Shown here: one piece after another, positions 22,401 to 34,200 of the stretch
Layout of the letters: every line of letters begins with the position of its first letter
How positions within the stretch are numbered: position 1 is the first letter of the stretch
Notes under the pieces: model-generated
What the model saw: the letters and a program-made list of their open reading frames with translations, nothing else
Databases searched by the model: none
What the model was told of the DNA's origin: nothing
Made by a program: the position numbers and the translations under genes
Source: Dipteris shenzhenensis
Lineage: Eukaryota > Polypodiophyta > Polypodiopsida > Gleicheniales
Length of the DNA: 64,000 nucleotides
Assembly (NCBI GenBank): GCA_047967505.1
Contig: CM106540.1
Direction: 5' to 3' (one strand)

Positions 22401-24089
22401 AGGTGCAGGTACTATTTTGTTGTGTTGAATATCCAATGTTTAGTGAAAAGGCCCAACAATACATTCCAGCAGAAATGAGTGAAACAATAATGCAAACATC
22501 CAGCCCACAGCACATAAAAGAACAGTATGGGTGCACAATCACACCCTAAGTGTAGTGCACAGAAAACTTGTGTGAAGTAGCTAGCCTGTTTTATCTTACA
22601 GGCTTGGTTGAAATGAAGCAAAGTTGCATTATTATTTCCAATAGAAATAAGACCGGCTTGCATATTGCCATCTCAATCTCCAGGCTAGAAGACCCAGGCT
22701 TTCCTTGAACTGCGAAATATGAAACTTGTGTATAAGCCCAAACTTTCAAGAGCCAAAAGGTCTCATGCTTGATACTTTCATAGATCAGTAACTCATTTTT
22801 ACTAGCGTCTTCAGCTACTGATAGCTTGAAAGCCATGTGATCAGAGGGCAGGAATAGTCTTCTCTTCGAACCATTCTCCATGATCATGCTATTTAAACAA
22901 ACTATTTTTTAATTTACTGCCTTTGAAATGCAGGAATACAGATTCATTTGTCCTTGTCTTCAGGTACTCAACCGCTCAAAGACTGTAGATATTGAAGTAT
23001 GAACTTGAACTGCACCTTGTGAGGGTTTTAATGCAGGTATGCTGCCTCAACAGCAAGATTTTAGCATTAAAGGACTAGCGACACAATCCAACTACTCTGG
23101 TGCCACCCGGATGACCAGAATAATAAGTCTCTAGATAGGATAGCACATGAAAAGGCAGATTAATTCAGATATTGTTATTATTATCTGTCAAGTCCTAGAA
23201 TCATCTGGAAAACCCAAGCCCAGTTGAGCGACAGAATCACCATTTAACACAGGTTAATCAGACATTATTGTTGACATCTCTGACATCACAGAATCATCCA
23301 GCTAACCCAATCATCCAGCTAACCCATGCTCCACTTGAGAAAGAATAGTTACTCACAGACCACGCCTGGTCAAAAGAAAAGGCTTTCAAAAATCAACCTG
23401 CATAGCAGTGACTGAAAAGCACTCCCACAAAATAAGAATTGGAGAAAAACTATGTTTTAAGACCCGCACAGCACAAAAGGTATCCATCCTTCAAGTCGTA
23501 GACCTAAAGATGGTCCTTGAAGAATGAATGAACACTAACGAGAAAAAATTTCATCCCAAAACCATACACACTGGCATCATTGCTGCTTTGCAGCGTAACA
23601 AGTCCAAAATATTAACGGTGGGGATCCTTCTCAAAGTGATCAGCTGTGCTAGCTCTGCCCAATCTTAATTCCATTGCTTAATTAAGCATGCACCTTGTGT
23701 ACAAGAATACAATTGGCCACTTGCAAATAATTTAAGTCCTCAAAGAGTACATCTGTCTGAATGTACCATGTAACTTTTGGAGGATCCACTTGGAAACCCA
23801 TATTCACTATAGCAGACAGAAAATATAGCTGCCAGAACTTAAGGCCTTCACATGTTACATGACTCTTGTGCAGCCTTCTAGCTGCTTCACGTGGCACTTT
23901 CCCATTGCAGAAACTGAACCATCGACAGAGGAAGTACCCATTGGGAAATCTTAGCAGCCTGCTGTGACATGTCTCCAGCAATTTGAAGCCTCTCCAGCCC
24001 TTGGGATCGCTTGGCAGGATGTCTAACAGTACTCCAGCTACTAATGTGTCTTGAGCAGAACATGATGGAACTTGTCTCATAGTCTATTA
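22400..24089. other. 3' flank / possible 3' UTR of UTP4
   Basis: This lies just downstream of the UTP4 stop on the minus strand. Minus-strand frames of 132 residues (23,682-24,080) and 98 residues (22,591-22,887) exist, but I recognise no domain. The first could be 3' UTR. I could not place a poly(A) signal with confidence. Confidence 0.35.
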
Positions 24090-24396
24090 TCATGTTCCAT
24101 ATAGATGCCTGTACACAGGAGGTGGCAGCTGATGGAGGGCATCTAGCCAAGGCTTTTCTATTAACAAAATAGATCCCTCAGCTACATGTCCAAGAAACAA
24201 AACTGGATCCTTAAAAGGCACGAGAACAAAATTTTTATGAGAACCCGCAGAACCTCCATTCGGTAGACTGCCATGCTGTTTAGAAGATATGCCTCCATTA
24301 GGAACAAAGATATTATGTTCAGAGTTAACCCCCGATACCATTGATCCTGTTTCTTCTTGAGGCACAGGCTTCTTAAAATCGATCAGACACATCGCC
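24090..24396 (-). CDS. UTP4: UTP4 exon 11 and stop (residues 786-887)
   Basis: The exon is 307 nt, entered through a TTCTGTAG acceptor in phase 2. It encodes [11 protein letters not shown], a variable Gly/Ser/Asn-rich segment, then [13 protein letters not shown] and [21 protein letters not shown] before TGA. The KPW and YGT ending is the usual C-terminus of plant members, so the gene is complete. Confidence 0.93.
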
Positions 24397-25563
24397 CTAC
24401 AGAAAAAAACAAATCTTCTTAGAACATGCAAGTTAAAAGTTTCCAGTTGCAAGCCAGTCCTGCAAAAACTGGAGTATAAAACTATCATTCTGTACAGTAT
24501 CGCAAACTTCTTGCAAGCAAAAAAAAAAAACCTGCAAGGCAGTAAAGTTTACTTCACAAAACACGCGTGCCCACTCTGCAGCTTGTTTTGACCAGTTGAA
24601 TATAAATACAAGACCAGGTTGTGTTGGAAGGAAAAAAATGCACCGACAAAATCACCAGTTACAAAACGCTCATATGCAGCTCATAAAGAGGCAAGCCAGT
24701 CCAACTTAGGGAGGGCATAGAATTAGCCAGATGCAAATGTAGACCTCAAGGCGCATTATGCCTATAGATAAGCAGTCAACCATGCACACTGCAAGGACAC
24801 TTAAGCCCTTCATTCTAAGATTAGGAAGTGTTCTAGTGAGCAGGTGTTGTCGCATGTAAGCCTGGATTTGCTATTCATTCTGTGTTCTGTCTGATGATAT
24901 CGTGAAGTACTTATGCCTACGTGATGCCTACCATGCCCATGACATATGAACTGCATGATATGGCAATTGCTGGACAGTTGTGCAAGCACGTCTCTTACAA
25001 AACATGGCAGATCATTGGCAAGGTTCTTTCTGCCATGTCAAGCACAACGAATTACACCTCAAAGGCAGGTGGGATGAATCTTCCAAGGTGACCAAAAAAG
25101 GACAGCTGAGGTATATCTGAGGAAACCTAACCATAGAAAATCCTGCTTAACAGATTTCTGAAAACAGACCTGTTCTGGGAGACATGCCAAAAGGATAAAA
25201 GCCATAATGAAAAAAACATTGAACATTACTAACAAGTCAGAGTAGGAGGCACAGTCTGTAGATGGAAGAGGGCAGCCACTTACAGAGGACTGTAAACAAT
25301 GATTGAAGTTGTCTTTGATGAAGGAGACATAGATAATCCCTGAATTCCTCCAGGAAACTCCAAAAAAGATTGGGGAAGCCTTGAACCATTTTGCCTTGAC
25401 CATTCTCCTAATCGCCTTGCCTCCACATCGAGCACATGTAACAAATTTGCAGACGTAGCAACAATCAAAATACCATTGCTTCCCGGATGGAACATTGCAG
25501 CTGTAACTGAGCTACCATCAAGAGGAGGGACACACCAGTGGTGCCTGATAGTACAAGGGAATG

Positions 25564-25647
<84 letters not shown>

Positions 25648-26055
25648 CTATTAATGTACATTCTTCTTGATCAAAGGCTCTTTTAAATATATATACCTTT
25701 GTAATACTAGAATTAGTCCAATCATATAAATTTAGATTTTTATTTTATTTTATTTATTTTTTTTCTACACAGACAAGAAAAGAGAAAATGAAAGAGAAGA
25801 AAAAAGAGGTAATATGAAAAACAAAAGAGAGGCATACTTAGCAAGCAAAGCAGCACTTATGTCGTCATTAGTGTCCAAGCATAAGCAGCTATACTAGGTT
25901 TCTAAAGACCCACGGAGTCTCTTGGGCAAACCCAGTGCTTACTAAAATACATCAAATAAACAAAAGAGAAAGAAAACAAGAAATAAAGAAGAAAGGAAGA
26001 AGGTGGCTAAGCAAAAATAAACAAGCAAGTCAAGCAAAATCTTCCCAAAAACAGG

Positions 26056-26108
<53 letters not shown>

Positions 26109-26564
26109 AAAACATAATCCTAAAAGAGGCAAAATTACATTGCTAACTCAGAAAGCACAAGCATACTCGATCAAACTCTCTTTTGAAACTAAAACAAAAA
26201 CGGGCTATTCAGCTCCTTGCTTTTTGTTTTCAGCTTATGTTCAATCATTCTAAACATACCTAAGGCCGATACACCATAGATAAAAGACTTCATATCTAAG
26301 ATTGTGCTTACTTTTTTCATTATTTTCCTTGGATTATACATCTTGTGTAATACTAAAGTGATCAAATTACTACATTGAGTGATAAAAATCTATGGAATTG
26401 GAAAGAAATGACTCCATATTTCACCAAATCAGAAATGTTTGAGTCAATGTGAGGCATTTTTATAATGTGTAAAACACTATATTCAGGTTGTTCACGTTTA
26501 TCGTATATATCAACCTCCAATCCTATGGTAAATTGTTCTTTTACCCCCAAAAAAGGAAGAGTGT

Positions 26565-26624
<60 letters not shown>

Positions 26625-26819
26625 GACAGCTATGAATGTACATTCTTCTTAATGAAAGGTCCTTTTATCCCAAAAAATGCTTGCGTGTGTGTGTGTGTGT
26701 GTGCACGTTTGCATGCAAGTGTGTGTGCTTCTAGCTTATGAGTAGCAGTCGTCTCACTTTGGGACAGCAATGAATGTACATTCTTCTTAATGAACGGTTC
26801 TTTACCCCCCCAAAAAAAA

Positions 26820-26879
<60 letters not shown>

Positions 26880-27110
26880 TTTGTTTTTTCTTTGGGTTAG
26901 ATATTGGGCGCTTTAGACTCTGGTGATCCAATTTTCTCACCTTACTCTTTCTTTAGGCACTCTTTGCAGCACTCTTTTTATGATTGCCTGCAAATAGGGT
27001 CTATAGGTCAAGATGTATATTTGTCCTATATTGAGATCTTCTCTTGATGTATTTGTGCACATCAAAAGGATGCTGACTCTGTAATATAAAGGCACTAATT
27101 CTCCAAAAAA

Positions 27111-27150
<40 letters not shown>

Positions 27151-27228
27151 TGCGCACAAAGAGAGAGATTCATACTTTGGAAAGAGTTTTCATATATATA
27201 TATATATATAAACTCTTTCCAAAGCAAG

Positions 27229-27264
<36 letters not shown>

Positions 27265-28120
27265 GCTTCACACATCTCACACTTGGGGGGGGACCATGAG
27301 TTCCCCACCAAGCCCCAACTCTACTATGTCCACTGGGGCGGCCGAGACAGAGGAGCACTTTCTGTGTGTCTGCCCAGCCTACTATGAGATCCGAGGACGC
27401 TACCACTACCTTTTTTAGAAGGGATACGGCTTTGGCGCACTCTCACGACTGATCCACTTCCAGGAACAGGTCTGCATTGGGCTCTACCTGATGGAGATGC
27501 GACGACACAGGGAGATACTACTACGACATATCACAGAGCAAGAGGAAGGGACCACCGCACCACAGGGTACCGAGGTAGACCGAGCGCAGAGACAGGTCAC
27601 GGATTTCTATGCATTTGACTCGGCCGCAGGGCACTCTAGGATAGAGGAGGAGGAGCTAGTCGACATGAGAGATATATGGATCAGTGGAGGTAGCCAACAC
27701 AACACTGCCAGACAAGCGGCATAGAGACCGTACACGGCACGACAGGCGACCACAGCACACACGATCGAGGTTCAACCTATTTCAGCTCTCCTTAGGGGAG
27801 ACCGACCGAGGCGAGGCATCACTCTTGACATATCCCATCGGATCCAAAGATCGAGGAGACCATGTCCTCCACCACCACGGGAGACATCCCGACACATGCA
27901 GATACGTGAGCTCTTTGCATCTCATCAGAGAGCCATCATGGAGCCTCGATACGTAGAGCCGATCCACGCACTTGGGACTCTAGCTCTAAGCACTTGATAT
28001 CTTCATATCACTCTCATTTTGCATTTTGCTACTTCGCTATTTTGCACTAGTATAGTATTTTAGTACTCAGCAAGGGCCTTAGTGACCCTTTGCCTCGGCC
28101 CACAGTGGTCTGTATGAGTT

Positions 28121-28191
<71 letters not shown>

Positions 28192-28231
28192 CCCCCCCTC
28201 TCCTTCACGGTCTCCCGAAGACTTTAATAAA

Positions 28232-28278
<47 letters not shown>

Positions 28279-31200
28279 GCTCCTTGCTCTCCCGTCTATC
28301 TGCCCTAGCCCTCCATCGCTGCTCCTGCTCTGCTCTCTCTCCTCACGCTCCCTACACTCACACTCTCTCTCCTCACGCTCAATCTCTCCCTCTCCCTATG
28401 CCCCCTACGCTCGACCTCCCTAGCCACCCCCTCCCTACGCTCAGCTACGCTCATACCCCGCTCAGCCTACGCTCTACGCACCCCTTCGCTCGACCTACCC
28501 CTACGCCTACGCCCTATGCTCATCGTATGCCTACGCCCCCTACCTCCCTCCCTACGCTTAGCCTACCTAGCCACCCCCCTCTCTGCTCCTCCCGCTCCCG
28601 CTTTAGCCCCTCGCCACCTTCGCCAACTCCCCCCCCCCTTTTTTTTTACATTTTATTTTTTTTATTTTTTTCAAAACTCCTTGCCATCTTAGCCTCTCCT
28701 TCTCCACCTCCTAGCTGCCTCTCCACCTCAAGCTTCCACCCCGCCTTACCACCACCTCACACTAGACGTGCCTCCCATTATGGAGGGGGAGCCGGTGCTC
28801 TCGCCCCTGGTCGGACACTAAGACCTGCACCCACACCCACAAAAAAAAAAGATCCAAGAGAAATGGGAGACAAAGCCAAGAAAGACAACAACAACAAAAA
28901 AAAAAAAAAGCAAACGACACAACTGAAATTGGAGGATGTGAACACACGTTACTATCGAAGTGGACTCGGGGTAGACAGCAAGGCAAAGGCAAGACCCGCC
29001 TAAGCTTCTTCAGCCTCTGTCTCTACCTCAACCCTAGCTCCCGCTACAATTTCAGTTTCGGTTTCAGCTCCAGCCTCAGCTCCCTCTATCTCTATCTCTA
29101 CTTCGACTTAAGCCCCCGCTTCAGGCTCAGCTCCAATTCCAGTCTCAACTCCCTCGACATCTACGATCAGTGGCATACTCATGCCCATGGCGCCGGTTGT
29201 CGTTCCCTTCCCCTCCTGTCCTATTACAGCTCTTGCACCGCTTATGACCCCTACTTCGGAGGTGTCATACACTGTTCCACATTAAACTTCAATCTCCCCT
29301 CTCCCTCTCAGTCAGCCCACGCTCCCACAGCCCATTGGGACTGCCTCATCCATTTAACTGTCATCTCCGTTCCTCACCCAGTTCACCCAGTTTCCGGACT
29401 CAATCCCACACTTTCATGCCACAGTCACCACAGTTTCAGCATGGACATGGGTGGGCTGATACGCCAGAGGCCCGTGAGACCTTGGTCATGGAGATACATG
29501 GTTACCGTGAGCGTGAGATGGAGCTGACTCACTTCGCACAGAGGCAAGTCCGCTTCAACCATGAGCAGAGCCGCATCATACATGAGCACGCTAGGGCCAC
29601 TCGGGAGCACGCGGGTCTTATTCAGGGACTCAGACAAGATATCATGCAGCTCCAACAGGAGGTCACAGCCATACACACTGTCCCAGGGAGTACCCCAGTG
29701 ATCGAGGCACAAATTGTGAGCATGCAATCTGCTATTGAGGAGACTTCTAGATGGGTTGATGTGGCCAAACGAGAACCCGCAAGGGTAACCGTTTCGGCTA
29801 CCCTCATGGAGCAGCAACAGAGAGCCAGTAAGGCTCTCAACATCAGAGTACGCGAGATCCCACGCACTGAGGCTACACCGATGGTAGATGCCATTGCATT
29901 CGAGGCCACTACCCTGGATGTGACTAAGCACAGTATATAAGAAGAAGAAGAAGAAGAAGAATATATTATCGTCCTCTGAAGACCAAAAATCGGCCTATGG
30001 GACCTGAAACAATACAAAACCTTACATACATTAAGACTCCTCCCTCAAAGGGGAGGGTAATAAGAGAAACTACCTTTATGTCTAGGTGAGTTTCTGTGCT
30101 TGAAAAGCTTAGATACAAATGTTCCTAAAGCTGAGGGTGACGCCTTATGTAGCAAATCAGCCAGTCTGTTATGTCCCTCAAGAAGAGAGCTGAACTTTTT
30201 CCTAATGTGTGCGTAGTAAGGGCATATCATTACCATGTGTTCTTCTGTTTCTGGCATACCCTGGTCACATAATTGGCATATTCTGCACTCTCTTGGCATG
30301 TCTTTCCATCATCCTATTTCGATTTGCAGCTGGTGTGATCGGGTGCGAAGTGAAGCCAAAGCCCTCCACTTATGCATTTCCATAGGTGTGCAAATGTACT
30401 TCTGCGTGGCTGACTCCTCTACCGTATAAGTGGGCCAATATTGGGGGTTGATAAATGTGCAGTAGTACTCGAACTTATCTCTATTTTTAGCTGTTTGCCA
30501 TTTCCTGTGTAGTGCATTCAGCAGGTCACAATGAAAAGCATCTTCATCTACCTCCTCTAGTGAGTAGTTCAAGTACTCCTCTACCTCCCACTTCCTGAAC
30601 CAATTTCTCAGATCTAGTGCCCAGCCCATCCAGATGCCAAAATCTTGCTCTTGTTTGTCTTTTGGGGCTTTTGACTTTCTCCCCATGCCCTCTTTGGCAG
30701 CCTTTCAGCATCCATGCCTTTGACCTTTGTAATGTATCTAAGTACCTTCTTTAAAGCATGTAACTCTATGGGTAAGCATCCTGTCGAGGATGATACACTC
30801 CCACCCCACACCTCTACTCCATAGAGCACTGTATGTATCACATATGCCCCAAAAATCATGTTTCGTACATGCCATCTTCTTGTATTGCTATTACTGCAGT
30901 CATTTTCAAATTGGTAATACTTTCCCCATCCTGCATCAAGTCTCCGTTGCACACAGCTGCTCCATTTATTATTGGCTGGAATTTCAATGCCTAGGTATTT
31001 GAATGAGAGGGCATGGCGGGTGGGGAGAGATTCCAACCGAGAGCAACCCTTGATCATACGGTTCCATGACACTCAGGCACGACTTTGAGCTCTACGACAC
31101 AAGTTAGTCCTTCGAGATCAGCCAGCGATCTATATGGATGAGAACCTCACACCTCCACACCTCTACAGGTTGAGGAGAGGCGCTCTTTGCTGCAGCAGCT

Positions 31201-34200
31201 AAATCAGGCCCAGAAGGAGGGGAAGTGGACAGCAGTACAAGAGGGACGACTTCTTACAGGCCCCCGTAGGGCACCTGCCCCCTCCCCTACATAGGGAAGC
31301 AGGGTCTATGAGACTCAGATATCCGAGACCCTGTCCTGCATCATTTGGAACTGTAATGGTACCTTATGGTCAAAACCAAGGAACTTCTCGAAATCCTATA
31401 CAGGTCACGACATAGTCTTTTATACAAAGACACATCAGAGTCAGCGGATATACAATAGTCAGTCTTTTATTCCAATAGTCAGCGGATATACAATAGTCTG
31501 TCTTTTATTCCAATAGTCAGCGGATATACATGGAAGTCTGCCTACAGAGATGAGACGAGGGGTACAGGAGGAGTTCAAGGTTCACGTGGAGTTGCAATCC
31601 TTTTTAGATCCACACTTCGAGGAACCATTTCAGTAGAGCAGAGAGATGCACATTCCAAATTTCTTTGGATCCCGATTCGACACATGGACAGCAGGGATTT
31701 GTTTGTCGCAGTTTGATACTTCCTCCCCTGAGACCTCCTACTTTGCCAGAGATATCCGAGGTGATGATGAGACATCCCCATTTGCTGCCCTTTATCAGTC
31801 CATCGTTCACTTCTCTAGCCGCGGAGAAGTCCTCCTAGTGGGGGACTTCAACGCGAGGACAAGGGCCCGTCAGGTACCACTTATTGACTTCAGAGATGAT
31901 TCCACTCTATTGCCAGATATTGACCTTGAGGAGGCAAGTATACTACGGGTTTCCGCTGACAAGCGAGGTCCATTCTCATTTTATGGGAAGGCCCTGTTAG
32001 ACCTCGACAGGATACATGATCTCATTATCTATAATGGTCTTAACAAATGGCCCGCTTCAGATGGTTTCACATGCTTTCCACATGGGGGGGGCTCCAGTGT
32101 TGTTGATTACATCATGGGATCCCATGTCTTCACATCTCGCATTACTGACTTCACTGTAGCACCTCTCTCCCCAGGGGCTAATCATACATATCTTTTCTTT
32201 AGCATCTCCACCTCCCTTCACACAACACCTTCCACCCCACTCAATGCTTACTCCACCTACCACGACATACGCTTTGATCGGGATCACTCATCTTCTTACT
32301 CCAACCGTCTGTGCATACTTCTCACTTATATTGACTTCATACCCCTTTTAGAGGATCGTGCTGTCCTTGTCACCCGCTCACTACACGAGGCTACCATTCA
32401 CACTTTCCCTCACACCACTCGCCCACCACCTCTTGAAACCGTACCCTGTAATAGTTGGTACGATGATGAGTGAGGCTTTACGCCATCAACTCTAATTCGA
32501 AACCAAAAACAATCTTCCGAGCGCACTAGATACGCTACGCGAATACCGTAGACTGATACGGAGAAAGAAACTAGACTTCGTTCGTCGGAACGAGAAGGAG
32601 CTACTGAACATTTTGTTAAGTAACAACTCTAAGGACTTCTGGCGGAGATTTCTAGAAGGACGGTCCCTTCCGCCACTCACTGACACTCAGATATGGTTTG
32701 ATTATGCACGCACACTTTATGACATCCCAAATCAGCCAGTCCCTAACCTCTCACACATGCCTCGTCCCACATCCTGCACCCTCTTCACTAGAGGAGGGGT
32801 AAAGGATACCGTAATGAAACTTCATAATGGCCGAGCAAAGGATCATGAGGGGCTATGCATTGAGTTCATTGCATATGGGATTAACCTCCTAGCCCCGATC
32901 TTAGCAAAGGTTTTAAATGAAGCTGTTTGTTTGGGATTTCCGAACACTTGGACCATTAACACTATCTCACTCATCCACAAGGCAGGGAATCCCATGAGCC
33001 CGGAGAACTACAGGACCATTATGATTGGACATGTCATGTCCAAGATTTATGCATCAATACTTGACTCCGAGGTTAGTAGACTTGCAAAGTGCCGAGGACT
33101 TAGAGCTACACACATTTCGCACCTAGTTGAGACCGAGTGAACTCCCAATGAAGCTTAGCTTCTATAGAGATCACTTCTTATATATCACAACGGACGGTTT
33201 CATTGACCCACCAAGATACACGTAGATTCACCTACCCCACTCGCTGAGGATCTCTCTTGGGCAAATCCGGGTCTCTTCACACAGACTTCACATCGAGAGC
33301 GGCAGAGCAGAGCAACTACCCAAGGAGAGGCGCATATGCACATTGTGTGACATGCAGGAGGGTTTCATTGACCCACCAAGATACACGTAGATTCACCTAC
33401 CCCACTCGCTGAGGATCTCTCTTGGACAGTTCCAAGTCTCTTCACACAGACTTCGCATCAAGAGCGGCAGAGCAGAGCGACTACCCAGAGAGAGGCGCAT
33501 ATGCACATTGTGTGACATGCAGGAGGCTGAGACAGAGGAGCATTTCATCTTCAAGTGTCATGTGTACTATGGGATCCAAGGGCGTTTCCACTGCCTCTTC
33601 AGGGATAGATATGGGATTTTGGCATGTTTCCTCTCCTACCCAGACCAGTGGTGTTTGGCAGGTTTCATTCATGAGACACTTAGACACCGTGAGAGGATAC
33701 TCTGAGCACAGAGACAAGAGCAGACTTCTTCCTCGGCTGATCCCTCTCAGAGCTCTATCACGGAGTTCTTTCAGCTATATCACATGGACCCCCACGAGAC
33801 GAGGCCTCGACATGACCGTGACCCAGAGCCTATGACCCGACACCTGAGACAGAGGGTCAACACACAGATCACACTTGGGAACATCCCCTCCTTGTTTATA
33901 GTCAGAGCCCGACCGACGGGGGTCACAGTAGTCTTGGTCAGACGCATAGCTACGACCAGAAGACGTGCCAAGACCGCACCTTTGAGTGGCCGACAGCACT
34001 CTATTGCCGACTTCATGCCTCCACTGCCTCATCCATCCTGATATCTTGCTACTGCCGATGATGATGATGATATTGATGACGATGCTGAGATTGATATATA
34101 GTCAACCATCGACATGACTATGTTGTACTTAGGACTTAGTACTGCCATTCTGCATTTTTGCATTTTGCATTGGTATGAACGCTCGTTTAGTAGCTCCACT

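Noticed and set aside
22591-24080. A separate gene just downstream of UTP4 on the minus strand
   Set aside because: Two frames of 98 and 132 codons show no known domain and no convincing splice link. They may be 3' UTR or chance frames.
26362-27311. ORFs rich in repeated Arg-Glu, Thr-His or Ser-Leu
   Set aside because: They are translations of (TC)n and (TG)n microsatellites.
28284-29003. 239-codon Pro/Ser/Leu-rich frame as a host gene
   Set aside because: It lies between the (TC)n tail of one LINE and ORF1 of the next. Short C/T-rich repeats give an open frame by composition, so I treat it as LINE leader.
32057-32287. Minus-strand ORF opposite the LINE-A endonuclease
   Set aside because: It is the antisense shadow of a frame with clear endonuclease motifs.
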